The position numbers and the translations under genes were made by a program. The notes under the pieces are model-generated. The model saw only the letters and a list, made by a program, of their open reading frames with translations, was not told the DNA's origin and did not search any database. A DNA stretch of 64,000 nt from Marinomonas ostreistagni (lineage in GTDB: Bacteria > Pseudomonadota > Gammaproteobacteria > Pseudomonadales > Marinomonadaceae). Where the stretch lies: NCBI RefSeq assembly GCF_016461785.1, contig NZ_JAEMUH010000013.1:1-64000 (forward strand), in the 5' to 3' direction. Positions 1-12,013 of this stretch are shown piece by piece (the stretch's first letter is position 1; each line of letters opens with the position of its first letter).

Positions 1-2455
<2,455 letters not shown>

Positions 2456-2456
<1 letters not shown>

Positions 2457-3802
2457 TGATGTTTAATAAGTTAAGTTCTAAACAAACCATTGAGCAATCT
2501 GATTTAGATTTCCTGAGTGATCGCAATGCCGCAATGATGTTAAAGACACCACGAGGCGGTAGGCTGTTACTTTGGAGTGTGTTTGCATTTTTAGTTTGTG
2601 CTCTGGTTTGGGCAAATTTTACATATCTAGATGAAGTAACGGTAGGGCAAGGAAAGGTTATTCCATCTAGCCAAGTTCAAGTTATTCAGAACTTGGAAGG
2701 TGGTATTTTAAAAGAAGTGAACGTTAGAGTTGGCCAGTCTGTTGCTCAAGGCGAGTTGCTCATGACGATTGAGAATACGGAAGCTCTTTCGTCGTTAAGA
2801 GAGCGACAAGTCGAGCGAATGAACTTGATGGTTAGGGCCGCGCGGTTAGATGCGGAAGCGAATGGAGAGGAGCCAAAGTTTACGACGGAAATGCAAAGTG
2901 GCTATCAAGAGATTATTAATCGTGAGATGGATTTGTATCGAAACAGGCAGATCTCTTTGACCACTAATCAAGCGATTTTTGAGCAGCAAATTGCTCAGAA
3001 AGAACAAGAAGTGGTGGAGCAAAATGCTAAGCTCAGTAATTTAGAAGACAGCTTCCAACTGGCAAGTGAAGAGCTGAGATTAACGCGACCTGCATTTGAA
3101 CAAGGTGCCGTATCCCGAGTTGAGCTTTTGCAATTAGAAAGGCAAGTCAACCAATTGCAGGGCGACCTCCAGGCTACCAAGCTGGCGATTCCAAGAGCAA
3201 GATCTGCATTGCAAGAAGCTCGTACCAAACTAGCGGAGAGTACCGCGAAGTTTAGAGCGGATGCGCAAGAACAATTAACCGATGTTAGGGCTCAGCTGGA
3301 CCAATTGAGGGAGTCCAGCGTGACGCTTGAAGATAAAGTTGATAGAACCTTAGTGCGTTCGCCGGTGAAAGGTATTGTAAAGCAAGTTCAAATCAATACG
3401 GTGGGCGGTGTTATCAAACCGGGTATGAGTTTAATGGAAATCGTTCCCGTCGATGACTCACTATTGATTGAGGCAAAAGTACGCCCTGAAGATGTCGGCT
3501 TTATAAAACCTGAGCTTAAAGCGGTCGTTAAGCTATCAGCCTATGACTTTTCAATTTATGGTGGTTTAGACGCTGAGGTTGAGAATATTTCAGCGGATAC
3601 CATCTTAGATGAAGAGGGAAACAGTTTTTATGTTGTTCGTGTTCGAACGAATAAGAACTTTCTAGGACCCTCTGATGCTCCTCTCAATATTATTCCTGGT
3701 ATGCAGTCTACGGTAGATATTATTACAGGTAAGAAATCAGTGTTGGATTACCTAATGAAACCGATTTTCAAGGCACAGCAGAATGCATTGCGTGAACGAT
3801 AG
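2456..3802 (+). CDS. lapC: HlyD/LapC-family membrane fusion protein
   Basis: Periplasmic adaptor of the type I secretion system, linking the inner-membrane ATPase to an outer-membrane TolC-like channel. The 448-aa protein has a short cytoplasmic N-terminus, one membrane segment near residues 36-58, a first half-lipoyl segment (VIQNLEGGILKEV), a long Gln/Glu-rich coiled-coil region (about residues 110-290), the second half-lipoyl segment (VRSPVKGIVKQV) and a C-terminal beta-barrel domain, in the usual HlyD order and length. It overlaps the ATPase stop by one base, so the two are translationally coupled. ATGATG at 2456 gives two adjacent possible starts. Confidence 0.9.
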
Positions 3803-3846
3803 TTACAATATTTTCGTCATTTTTTACAAAAGTTAACAATTGTGTG

Positions 3847-4566
3847 ATGCGTTCATTAATAGAATTAGGTGTTAGTAACGCTTGTATTAAGGGGCTTAAC
3901 TTGAGAGTACTGTGCTGGAATGTAAATGAATCTGTTTGGGATCATTGGAATAAAGTCTGTCCGACAGGTGCTGCATTAGTGAGAAGCCAAAGTTTTGAGC
4001 AAACCATTGAATCTATTGAGAGCAATGAATTTGAGTTTTGTTTTGTTTATCTTGATGATGCGGAGTTTTCCTTAAAAGTTGAACAAGTTGTTAGTCTTCG
4101 AGAGCGTTTTTCAAATATCAAAATCATTGCATTTCCATATTTAAGAAGTCAAACCGCTGCCATGCGAATGTTGTCAATGGGAGTGAATGGGCAATGTTCA
4201 CCCTTTATTGCGAAAGAGCAGTTGAAGCTAGTTTTGTCTGTGGTGGATTCAGGTGAAATCTGGGGAGGAAAAGATTTCATCCAGCAGTTAATTAAACAAT
4301 CTAGTGCTCCGATTGAATCTCAAAGTGATTTGCTCATGTTTGAGCATTCAGACTTACTTTCTGATCGTGAACTAAGTGTGGCTGATTTAGTGGCCAAAGG
4401 CATGTCGAACAAAGAAATTGCACGTCGATTAGAAGTAACTGAAAGAACGGTGAAAGCTCACCTAACGACTGTGTATAAGAAGTTAAGTATTAAAGATCGG
4501 TTGTCTTTAGCATTATTGGTAAACAACTCGCGTGATTCTGTGGAAGCGTCTGTTATCCATCATTAA
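3847..4566 (+). CDS. LuxR-type (FixJ/NarL-like) transcriptional regulator
   Basis: DNA-binding regulator of 239 aa. The last ~65 residues form a clear LuxR helix-turn-helix, including SNKEIARRLEVTERTVKAHL. The N-terminal part resembles a receiver fold but lacks an obvious phospho-acceptor pattern; the best candidate Asp lies in the segment FVYLDDAEF, so phosphorylation is uncertain. The gene starts 44 bp after lapC on the same strand and is probably cotranscribed, suggesting control of the secreted adhesin or biofilm functions (inference). GTG at 3844 directly precedes the ATG chosen here. No sensor kinase gene is adjacent. Confidence 0.75.
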   Translation: MRSLIELGVSNACIKGLNLRVLCWNVNESVWDHWNKVCPTGAALVRSQSFEQTIESIESNEFEFCFVYLDDAEFSLKVEQVVSLRERFSNIKIIAFPYLRSQTAAMRMLSMGVNGQCSPFIAKEQLKLVLSVVDSGEIWGGKDFIQQLIKQSSAPIESQSDLLMFEHSDLLSDRELSVADLVAKGMSNKEIARRLEVTERTVKAHLTTVYKKLSIKDRLSLALLVNNSRDSVEASVIHH

Positions 4567-4691
4567 TTTTGTGCATTAATTAAGGTCGTCACTAGAAGGC
4601 TGGTGATCAGTGATTGTGCGTTTTGATGATTTTGTTTGAGTTTTTTTAGTCTGATTTTTTTAATGCATTGAAAAATATAAATTTATTTTTT

Positions 4692-4707
4692 TGGCATGTA
4701 AAGTGCT
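4692..4707 (+). promoter_or_regulatory. Sigma-54 promoter of the nrtA operon
   Basis: TGGCATGTAAAGTGCT matches the -24/-12 consensus TGGCACG-N4-TTGCW at 10 of 12 defined positions, with the diagnostic GG (4693-4694) and GC (4705-4706) separated by exactly 10 bases. Transcription would begin near 4718, just ahead of the leader hairpins. Sigma-54/NtrC control of nitrate assimilation operons is established in other gammaproteobacteria. I found no convincing NtrC site in the ~120 bp upstream. Confidence 0.75.
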
Positions 4708-4736
4708 TATATAAAATTGTTAATTTTGGATGTTTG

Positions 4737-4799
4737 CTTTGATACTACAAAGGTGTAGTCAAAGCTTCATTTAGAGTAGAAAGATTTGGCAAAGGCGCC
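4737..4799 (+). promoter_or_regulatory. Two-hairpin antitermination leader, ANTAR (NasR/NasT) type
   Basis: Hairpin P1 pairs CTTTG and ACTAC (4737-4748, with AT bulged) with GTAGT and CAAAG (4755-4764) around the hexaloop AAAGGT. Hairpin P2 is GGC (4788-4790), loop AAAGGC, GCC (4797-4799). Both loops have A at position 1 and G at position 4, the signature of ANTAR-domain RNA-binding antiterminators. P2 shares bases 4795-4799 with the 5' arm of the following terminator, so P2 and terminator exclude each other. P2 has only three base pairs, as expected of a structure needing protein to hold it. A NasR- or NasT-like protein would have to be encoded elsewhere. Confidence 0.75.
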
Positions 4800-4831
4800 T
4801 GCGACCAGTGATGGATGCAGGCGCTTTTTTT
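4795..4831 (+). terminator. Intrinsic terminator in the nrtA leader (attenuator)
   Basis: Perfect 8-bp GC-rich stem GCGCCTGC (4795-4802) / GCAGGCGC (4817-4824) followed by seven T (4825-4831), 37 bp before the nrtA start. Its position between promoter and first gene, and its overlap with hairpin P2, mark it as a conditional terminator. The rest of the 302-bp gap (4567-4868) is AT-rich and shows no gene. Confidence 0.88.
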
Positions 4832-4868
4832 GTTTTTGGACTTTGAAATGGTATTGGAGTAATAGCGA

Positions 4869-6272
4869 ATGAAGGCCGTATTTAATACTAAACATGTTCT
4901 ATCGAAAGTAATGGGAGCAGTCAAAGTTGCAACGTTAGGTGCAACATTGTCTGTATGCTTTTCAACTCAAGCACTGGCAGAGTTAGGCTACCCTGAAAAA
5001 GAAGAATTGAAATTTGGCTTTATAAAGCTGACTGATATGGCCCCTTTGGCGATCGCTTATGAGAAAGGCTACTTTGAAGATGAAGGTCTGTATGTGACGC
5101 TGGAAGCACAAGCAAACTGGAAAGTGTTGCTAGATCGAGTCATTGATGGCCAGCTAGATGGTGCGCACATGTTGGCTGGTCAGCCACTGGGTGCAACGAT
5201 TGGTTTTGGTACACAAGCACATATCATTACGGCATTCAGTATGGATTTAAACGGTAATGGTATTACTGTTTCTAACGAAGTCTGGGATGAAATGAAGAAA
5301 AATATCCCAGTCGGCCCAGATGGCAAAGTCGTTCATCCCATTTCTGCTTCCGCTTTAAAGCCAGTGGTTGAGTCTTACAAAGCACAAGGTAAGCCATTTA
5401 ACATGGGTATGGTATTTCCAGTGTCAACTCACAATTACGAGCTTCGTTACTGGTTAGCGGCTGGTGGTATCAAGCCAGGTTACTATGCACCGCATAATGG
5501 CGATACCAGTGGTCAATTGGATGCAGATGCTTTGTTATCTGTCACGCCACCACCTCAAATGCCAGCAACGCTAGAAGCCGGCACTATCTATGGTTACTGT
5601 GTCGGTGAGCCATGGAACCAACAAGCTGTGTTCAAAGGTATCGGTGTACCAGTCATTACTGACTACGAAATCTGGAAAAACAATCCAGAGAAAGTGTTTG
5701 GTGTGAGCAATGAATGGGCTGAAGAGTTTCCAAATACGCATATCCGTGTTGTGAAGGCGATGATTCGTGCTGCGAAGTGGTTGGATGAAAACAACAACGC
5801 GAACCGCCCTGAAGCAGTAGAAATCCTATCTCGCTCTGAATACGTAGGTGCGGATTACGACGTTATTGCAAACTCTATGACGGGTACATTCGAATACGAG
5901 AAAGGCGACAAACGTGAAGTGCCTGACTTCAACGTATTCTTCCGTCACAACGCAACTTATCCTTACTACAGTGATGCAATTTGGTACCTGACTCAGATGA
6001 GACGTTGGGGGCAAATCTCTGAGCAAAAAACTGATGGCTGGTATATGGATATTGCTAAGAAAGTATACCGTCCTGATATCTATGCAGAAGCAGCGAAATC
6101 GTTAATTGAGGATGGTGTGATGAATGCCTCAGAGTTCCCTAATTTCGAAACAGAAGATGGATTTAAAGCGCCACAATCTGACTTCATCGATGGTGTGGTG
6201 TTTGATGGGAAAAAACCAAACGATTACATCGATAGTTTTGAAATTGGTTTAAAAGGTGATGAAACACTTTAA
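4869..6272 (+). CDS. nrtA: Nitrate ABC transporter, substrate-binding protein NrtA
   Basis: Periplasmic nitrate-binding component (NrtA/NasF family) of the uptake transporter, 467 aa. A Sec-type signal peptide ends at ALA, residues 35-37, and has no lipobox or twin Arg. The mature protein begins with the family pattern [17 protein letters not shown] and keeps the long, Trp/Tyr-rich C-terminal half. It is first in the operon nrtABC-nasC-nirBD, behind a sigma-54 promoter and an antitermination leader. GGAG stands ahead of the ATG. The same family binds bicarbonate or cyanate in other contexts; the neighbouring nitrite and nitrate reductases make nitrate by far the best choice. Confidence 0.92.
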   Translation: MKAVFNTKHVLSKVMGAVKVATLGATLSVCFSTQALAELGYPEKEELKFGFIKLTDMAPLAIAYEKGYFEDEGLYVTLEAQANWKVLLDRVIDGQLDGAHMLAGQPLGATIGFGTQAHIITAFSMDLNGNGITVSNEVWDEMKKNIPVGPDGKVVHPISASALKPVVESYKAQGKPFNMGMVFPVSTHNYELRYWLAAGGIKPGYYAPHNGDTSGQLDADALLSVTPPPQMPATLEAGTIYGYCVGEPWNQQAVFKGIGVPVITDYEIWKNNPEKVFGVSNEWAEEFPNTHIRVVKAMIRAAKWLDENNNANRPEAVEILSRSEYVGADYDVIANSMTGTFEYEKGDKREVPDFNVFFRHNATYPYYSDAIWYLTQMRRWGQISEQKTDGWYMDIAKKVYRPDIYAEAAKSLIEDGVMNASEFPNFETEDGFKAPQSDFIDGVVFDGKKPNDYIDSFEIGLKGDETL

Positions 6273-6292
6273 GTGTTGATTCCCGTAATAGA

Positions 6293-6316
6293 TCAAGAAG
6301 CCTACGGGCTTCTTGA
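6293..6316 (+). other. Intercistronic hairpin nrtA-nrtB
   Basis: Perfect 10-bp stem TCAAGAAGCC / GGCTTCTTGA closed by TACG, with no T-tract. It sits 20 bp after the nrtA stop and before the nrtB ribosome site. Such hairpins commonly protect the 3' end of the binding-protein mRNA so that it is made in excess over permease and ATPase; that role is inferred. Confidence 0.65.
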
Positions 6317-6334
6317 ATCTTCGGAGTAGAAAAT

Positions 6335-7309
6335 ATGAGTGCATTGGTACAATCAATTCGATCATTTGGTATGCAGAAATTGGAAGCATTTCAGCTGAAA
6401 AACCTGTTTATGCCCCTTATTGGGATCGTAGTATTCCTGTTTGTTTGGCAAGTGGGGGCAGATCGCATCGATACTTCTTTAGGTAAGTTTCCAGGTCCTG
6501 TTGCTGTCTATGAACAATGGCAAGGCTTAGTGGCTGATCATCAGCGTGAACGTAGCAAAGAGAGTTCTTTTTACGAGCGTCAAGAAAAGCGCAATGCAGA
6601 TAGAGTTGCCAAAGACCCAAATTACGTACCAAAAATTCGTGAATATACCGGCAAACCTACTTTCTTTGATCAAATTTTTACTAGTTTGTATACCGTATTG
6701 GCAGGATTTGGTTTGGCCACATTGATTGCCATTCCTTTGGGTATTGTTATTGGTCTAAATAGTATGGTGTACAGTGCGCTAAACCCAGTCATACAGATAT
6801 TTAAACCTGTTTCACCTCTCGCTTGGTTGCCATTGGTGACGATGGTGGTCAGTGCGACCTATGTGTCTAATGATCCAATGTTTTCGAAGTCGTTCTTGAC
6901 CTCAATGTTTACTGTCACCATGTGTTGTATGTGGCCTACGTTAATCAACACTGCAGTAGGTGTTGCCGCTATTGAAAAAGATCTTTTGAATGTATCAAAG
7001 GTGTTGCGTCTAAGTTGGTTGACTCATGTCGTCAAGATTGTCATCCCATCTGCAATGCCAATGATGTTTACTGGTCTGCGTTTGTCTTTGGGTATTGCTT
7101 GGATGGTGTTGATTGCGGCAGAGATGCTCGCGCAAAACCCTGGTCTAGGTAAATTTGTTTGGGATGAATTCCAAAACGGAAGCTCAAGTTCATTAGGTCG
7201 CATTATGGTAGCTGTATTAATGATCGGCTTCATCGGATTCTTACTCGACCGCGCAATGCTGTTTGCTCAGCGTTACTTCTCTTGGGACAAAACTCAGGTA
7301 CTTCGTTAA
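6335..7309 (+). CDS. nrtB: Nitrate ABC transporter permease NrtB
   Basis: Inner-membrane permease of the nitrate transporter, 324 aa. An N-terminal membrane segment (about residues 27-45) is followed by a charged soluble stretch (about 65-105, rich in Arg, Lys and Glu) and then the BPD_transp_1 permease core with about five membrane segments and an EAA-like loop near SKVLRLSWLTHVVKIVIPSA. The charged insertion is usual in proteobacterial NrtB/NasE. CGGAG precedes the start. The gene lies between the binding protein and the ATPase and is in the same transcript. Confidence 0.9.
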   Translation: MSALVQSIRSFGMQKLEAFQLKNLFMPLIGIVVFLFVWQVGADRIDTSLGKFPGPVAVYEQWQGLVADHQRERSKESSFYERQEKRNADRVAKDPNYVPKIREYTGKPTFFDQIFTSLYTVLAGFGLATLIAIPLGIVIGLNSMVYSALNPVIQIFKPVSPLAWLPLVTMVVSATYVSNDPMFSKSFLTSMFTVTMCCMWPTLINTAVGVAAIEKDLLNVSKVLRLSWLTHVVKIVIPSAMPMMFTGLRLSLGIAWMVLIAAEMLAQNPGLGKFVWDEFQNGSSSSLGRIMVAVLMIGFIGFLLDRAMLFAQRYFSWDKTQVLR

Positions 7310-7322
7310 GGGAGCATTAAAA

Positions 7323-8162
7323 ATGACACATTTAGACATTAGTCAGGTATCTATTGAATTTCCTACACCTAAAGGCTCCTTCAAAGCATTAGACGGTGTA
7401 AATCTAAAGATCGAAAAAGGTGAGTTTGTTTCGCTGATTGGTCACTCTGGTTGTGGTAAATCTACAGTTCTTAATATTGTTGCGGGTTTATATGATGCAA
7501 CAGAAGGTGGTGTGTTGTTGGATGGCAAAGAAGTTCGTGGCCCAGGCCCTGAGCGAGCAGTGGTTTTCCAAAACCATTCATTGCTTCCATGGCTAACCTC
7601 TTATGAAAACGTTGAGCTAGCGGTTAAACAGGTTTTCAAGGGTAAAAAAAGCAAGAAAGAAATGCACGATTGGATTATGCATAATCTTGAGCTGGTTCAC
7701 ATGACTCACGCAGCAGACAAACGTCCTTCTGAAATTTCAGGTGGTATGAAGCAGCGTGTTGGTATCGCACGAGCACTGGCGATGGAGCCAAGTGTGCTGT
7801 TGATGGATGAGCCATTTGGGGCATTAGATGCTCTGACGCGTGCTCACCTACAAGATTCATTGATGGAAATTCAAAAAGATTTGAATAACACCGTCATTAT
7901 GATTACGCACGATGTTGATGAAGCGGTGTTGCTATCTGATCGTATTGTAATGATGACCAATGGTCCAGCCGCAACCGTAGGCGAGATATTAAAAGTAGAT
8001 CTTGAGCGGCCTCGTGATCGTCTTGCTTTGGCAGATGATCCTAAATACGTAGATTATCGCGCACAAGTATTAACATTCTTGTATGAGAAACAACGTAAAG
8101 TTGAGCCAATTAACAAGGCGTCACATACGACAAAAGACGATAAGCTAGCATCAAACGGTTAA
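7323..8162 (+). CDS. nrtC: Nitrate ABC transporter ATPase NrtC/NasD
   Basis: Cytoplasmic ATP-hydrolysing subunit of the nitrate transporter, 279 aa. Walker A GHSGCGKST, Q-loop VVFQNHSLLPWL, signature ISGGMKQRVGIARA, Walker B VLLMDEPFGALD and the switch His in MITHDVDEA are all intact. It lacks the extra C-terminal NrtA-like domain of cyanobacterial NrtC, so it is the short NrtD/NasD type. An in-frame TTG at 7263 would overlap nrtB; I chose the ATG at 7323 because GGGAG lies just upstream and the protein then starts at the conserved ABC N-terminus. Confidence 0.92.
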   Translation: MTHLDISQVSIEFPTPKGSFKALDGVNLKIEKGEFVSLIGHSGCGKSTVLNIVAGLYDATEGGVLLDGKEVRGPGPERAVVFQNHSLLPWLTSYENVELAVKQVFKGKKSKKEMHDWIMHNLELVHMTHAADKRPSEISGGMKQRVGIARALAMEPSVLLMDEPFGALDALTRAHLQDSLMEIQKDLNNTVIMITHDVDEAVLLSDRIVMMTNGPAATVGEILKVDLERPRDRLALADDPKYVDYRAQVLTFLYEKQRKVEPINKASHTTKDDKLASNG

Positions 8163-8179
8163 TTTTTGAGAGACAATCA

Positions 8180-9388
8180 ATGGCCAAATTACATGTAGTC
8201 ATTATTGGTGCGGGCATGGCAGGTTCAAAACTGGCATTTGAATTAGCGCATTTACCTGGAATGCCTTTTGATGTGACCTTGGTTGGAGAAGAAGCTCAAA
8301 TAGGGTACAACCGCATTATGTTGTCTTCAGTATTGGCTAAGGAGGTGTCAGAGGATGATATCTCGTTGGTTGATGTTGGTGCAATGACGCAAAATGGTGC
8401 AAGAATTATTGCCAGTGATCCCGCTGTAGAAGTCAACAATGCAGCAAAAACCGTTCTATTAGACAGTGGTTTAAGATTGCATTTTGATGCTTTAGTGTAT
8501 GCCACAGGGGCGCGTTCCTATTTGCCTGATTGGGCAAGAGTAGCGGCAAAAAATGTGGTTGGTTTTCGTGACTGGAAAGATGTTAACGCATTGTTATCCT
8601 TAGGTTTAGGGGATAAGGTTGCAGTGATTGGCGGTGGTCTATTGGGGCTTGAAGCAGCGGTGGGTTTGGCTAAGAATGGCCAGCATCCTACGGTTATCCA
8701 GCGTTCATCCTATATCTTAAACAGACAATTAGATGAAAGATCGGCACACTTGTTGCAAGATTGTTTGCAGGATAAAGGTGTTTCATTTTTTACCAGTGCG
8801 ACACCAATAGGATTGAATGTTGATCAAACTACTTCTTTGGTGACATCAGTCGAGACCGACAGAGGCTGTATCGAAGCGGATATGGTCGTGGTCGCAACGG
8901 GTATTGCTCCAGAAGTTGCATTGGCGAAGTCCAGTGGGCTGGATGTGGACAAAGCGATACTAGTGAGTTCGGATATGCAGACATCACATCCTGGTATTTA
9001 TGCCTTAGGGGAGTGTTGTCAGTTTAAGCACCATACATTTGGATTAGTCGCTCCGATTTGGGATCAACTAGATGTTTTGCTTAAAACCTTACTCGGTGCA
9101 GATGCCGAGTTTGATGTAAAGCCTATTCCAACTAAATTAAAAGTTTCTGGCGTCGACCTATATTCTGTAGGGCAAATAGACGCGGAGCCTGAGCAAGAAA
9201 TTACTTTTCTTGATCGTGGCTTAAATCATTATCGCAAACTGGTGGTCAAAGATGATCTCTTAGTAGGCGCAATTCTTTATGGCAACGTCGCCGATGGTAG
9301 CTGGTATAGCCAGCTTATTCAGAACCAAACCAATATTTCTGAAATGTTGGAGTTTCTGGCCTTTGGCGAAGCGTACTGCCAGTCTTAA
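8180..9388 (+). CDS. nasC: FAD-dependent NAD(P)H oxidoreductase, NasC-like
   Basis: Flavoprotein of 402 aa in the rubredoxin-reductase/nitrite-reductase fold: FAD motif GAGMAG near the N-terminus, NAD motif GGGLLGLEAA near residue 153, and the second FAD motif around YALGEC. It resembles the N-terminal half of the next gene, nirB, and has no Fe-S cysteine cluster of its own. Its place in the nas operon and its size fit NasC, the Klebsiella subunit that passes electrons from NADH to nitrate reductase NasA. The NasA here carries the matching extra C-terminal [2Fe-2S] domain. A role in nitrite reduction instead cannot be excluded. Confidence 0.78.
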   Translation: MAKLHVVIIGAGMAGSKLAFELAHLPGMPFDVTLVGEEAQIGYNRIMLSSVLAKEVSEDDISLVDVGAMTQNGARIIASDPAVEVNNAAKTVLLDSGLRLHFDALVYATGARSYLPDWARVAAKNVVGFRDWKDVNALLSLGLGDKVAVIGGGLLGLEAAVGLAKNGQHPTVIQRSSYILNRQLDERSAHLLQDCLQDKGVSFFTSATPIGLNVDQTTSLVTSVETDRGCIEADMVVVATGIAPEVALAKSSGLDVDKAILVSSDMQTSHPGIYALGECCQFKHHTFGLVAPIWDQLDVLLKTLLGADAEFDVKPIPTKLKVSGVDLYSVGQIDAEPEQEITFLDRGLNHYRKLVVKDDLLVGAILYGNVADGSWYSQLIQNQTNISEMLEFLAFGEAYCQS

Positions 9389-9451
9389 ACGCTTTTAGAA
9401 CTCCAACGTCAGATGTTGCTAGCCCGAAAGGGTGTATGTAAGGGGAACATA

Positions 9452-12001
9452 ATGACGTCACTCACAGATTCAAAACAACAGGTTGTTGTTGTCGGTAATG
9501 GCATGGTTGGCCACCATTTTGTCGAGCAAATGGTAGAGCTTGGTGGCCTAGATGAATACAAGGTAACTGTCTTTGGTGAAGAGACTCATCTAGCTTACGA
9601 CCGTGTGCATTTGAGTGATTACTTTAATGGTGCGTCAGCGGCTGATTTAGCCATGACGACCAGTGAGTACTATGAAAGCAATGGTGTTGCATTTAATACA
9701 AATAGCAAAGTGGTTGCGATTGATCGTTCGGCAAAATTAGTAGAACTTGAAAACGGTGAAAAAGTTGCATACGACAAACTGGTATTAGCTACGGGTTCTT
9801 ATGCTTTCGTACCGCCTATTCCAGGTCATCAACGTGAGAACACGTTTGTTTACCGTACTATCGAAGATCTAGATGCCATCAAAGCGTACGCTAAAAATGC
9901 GAAAACCGGTACGGTTGTTGGTGGTGGTCTATTAGGTCTGGAAGCGGCCAATGCGCTGAAAAACCTTGGTTTAGAAACGAGTGTTGTGGAGTTTGCTCCA
10001 CGTCTAATGCCGGTTCAGTTGGATGAAACTGGTGGTTCGCTACTTAAAGAGATGATTGAAGGGTTAGGTGTGTCCGTACTAACGGCAACTGCAACCAATG
10101 ACATTACTGATGGTGAAACGGCATTCCACCGAATGAACTTTGCGGGTGGCGAATATCTTGAAACAGATCTCATTCTTTTTTCAGCGGGTATTCGTCCTCG
10201 TGATGAATTAGGCCGTCAGTCTGAATTGGAAATGGGTGAGCGCGGTGGAGTTGTCGTTAATAACCAGTGTATAACAAGTGATGCTGATATTTTTGCAATT
10301 GGTGAATGTGCGCTTTGGGAAGGGCGTATTTTCGGTCTGGTTGCACCTGGCTATATGATGGCAAAAACAGTCGCAGGATACCTAATGCGCAATGCTGCAG
10401 CTTCATTTACTGGCGCAGACATGAGCACTAAATTAAAACTACTCGGTTGCGATGTTGGTTCAATTGGTGATGCGCATGCAATGAGTCAAGGGGCTCGTAG
10501 TTTTATATATCAAGATCAGCTGAACCAAGAATACCGGAAATTGGTGGTTAGCGAAGACGGTAAGAAATTGATTGGTGCGGTATTGGTGGGTGATAACTCC
10601 TACTACGATACGTTAATCCAATATTATCTAAATGGGATTGACCTTCCTGCACAACCACAAGCATTAATTTTACCAGCAAGTAACGGTGAGTCGGTTGGTT
10701 TAGGTGTGGATGCACTACCTGCGACGGCATCTATTTGTTCATGTCATAACGTTACCAAGCAAAGCATTGCCGATGCGGTTGCAGATGGCGCAATGTCCGT
10801 TGCTGATGTTAAAAGCGTAACCAAAGCTGCAACAGGTTGTGGTGGTTGTGCTGCGTTGCTGAAAAAAGTGGTTGATAATGAGTTGACCGCTCTGGGTGTT
10901 GAAGTCAGTACAGATATTTGTGAGCACTTTGCTCATACGCGTCAGGATTTATATAACATTGTCAAAGTAGAGGGTATTCGTACTTTCTCTGAATTGCTGC
11001 ATAAGCATGGAAAAGGGCATGGGTGTGAAATTTGTAAACCCGCTATTGGTTCTATCTTAGCCTCTGTTTGGAATGATTACGTTCTAACGAGTGATCATAT
11101 TAGTTTGCAGGATACTAATGACCGTTTCTTAGCGAATATGCAAAAAGACGGTACTTATTCCGTTGTGCCTCGTATTCCTGGCGGTGAAATTACGCCTGAG
11201 AAGCTGATCGCTATCGGTGAAGTTGCAAAAGAGTACAAGCTTTACACCAAAATTACGGGTGGCCAGCGTATTGATCTATTTGGTGCAACTTTGCCTCAAC
11301 TGCCTGAAATTTGGAAGAAATTGATCGATGCGGGATTTGAAACAGGTCAAGCTTACGGTAAGTCAGTGCGTACAGTGAAATCATGTGTCGGCAGTACATG
11401 GTGTCGATTTGGTGTCAAAGACAGTGTTGGAATGGCGATTGATATAGAAAATCGTTACAAAGGTCTTCGTGCACCACATAAGTTGAAGTTTGCTGTGTCT
11501 GGTTGTACCCGAGAGTGTGCGGAAGCCCAGAGTAAAGACATCGGTGTGATTGCAACGGAAGGTGGTTGGAACTTGTACGTCTGTGGTAACGGCGGTATGA
11601 AGCCTCGTCATGCAGATCTGTTTGCAACAGATCTTGATGATGAAACCTTGATCAAGTACATCGATCGTGTACTCATGTTTTACATCAAAACAGCTGATCG
11701 TTTGCAACGTACTTCCGTGTGGATGGACGGTTTAGAAGGCGGTTTGGATTATCTTAAAGAAGTGGTAATCAATGATGCTTTGGGGATTGCTGAAGAGTTA
11801 GAGCAACAAATGAATCACGTAGTAGATACCTTCCAATGTGAATGGAAAACTACGATTGATGATGAGCAAGCTCTGAAGAAATTCCGTCAATTCGTGAACT
11901 TCGACGGCTCAGATGAAAACGTGGTGTTTGTGGAGGAGCGAAGTCAAATTCGCCCCGCCACAGAAGAAGAGAAAATGAAGCTTATCGCAACAGCTGTCTA
12001 A
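9452..12001 (+). CDS. nirB: Nitrite reductase (NADH) large subunit NirB
   Basis: Cytoplasmic assimilatory siroheme nitrite reductase, reducing nitrite to ammonium with NAD(P)H; 849 aa from the ATG at 9452. Order: FAD/NAD oxidoreductase module (about 1-400), BFD-like [2Fe-2S] domain with C429-x-C431 and C463-G-G-C466, ferredoxin-like half-domain, and the siroheme/[4Fe-4S] core with C645, C651 and GCTREC (C685, C689). All expected cysteines are present. AGGGGA precedes the chosen ATG; a TTG at 9413 gives 13 extra residues but lacks a good ribosome site. Siroheme synthesis genes are not in the window. Confidence 0.95.
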   Translation: MTSLTDSKQQVVVVGNGMVGHHFVEQMVELGGLDEYKVTVFGEETHLAYDRVHLSDYFNGASAADLAMTTSEYYESNGVAFNTNSKVVAIDRSAKLVELENGEKVAYDKLVLATGSYAFVPPIPGHQRENTFVYRTIEDLDAIKAYAKNAKTGTVVGGGLLGLEAANALKNLGLETSVVEFAPRLMPVQLDETGGSLLKEMIEGLGVSVLTATATNDITDGETAFHRMNFAGGEYLETDLILFSAGIRPRDELGRQSELEMGERGGVVVNNQCITSDADIFAIGECALWEGRIFGLVAPGYMMAKTVAGYLMRNAAASFTGADMSTKLKLLGCDVGSIGDAHAMSQGARSFIYQDQLNQEYRKLVVSEDGKKLIGAVLVGDNSYYDTLIQYYLNGIDLPAQPQALILPASNGESVGLGVDALPATASICSCHNVTKQSIADAVADGAMSVADVKSVTKAATGCGGCAALLKKVVDNELTALGVEVSTDICEHFAHTRQDLYNIVKVEGIRTFSELLHKHGKGHGCEICKPAIGSILASVWNDYVLTSDHISLQDTNDRFLANMQKDGTYSVVPRIPGGEITPEKLIAIGEVAKEYKLYTKITGGQRIDLFGATLPQLPEIWKKLIDAGFETGQAYGKSVRTVKSCVGSTWCRFGVKDSVGMAIDIENRYKGLRAPHKLKFAVSGCTRECAEAQSKDIGVIATEGGWNLYVCGNGGMKPRHADLFATDLDDETLIKYIDRVLMFYIKTADRLQRTSVWMDGLEGGLDYLKEVVINDALGIAEELEQQMNHVVDTFQCEWKTTIDDEQALKKFRQFVNFDGSDENVVFVEERSQIRPATEEEKMKLIATAV

Positions 12002-12013
12002 AGGAGGCATCTG

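Noticed and set aside
11381-11707. 108-codon minus-strand frame opposite nirB
   Set aside because: Lies opposite the siroheme-binding core and has no start signals or known motif.
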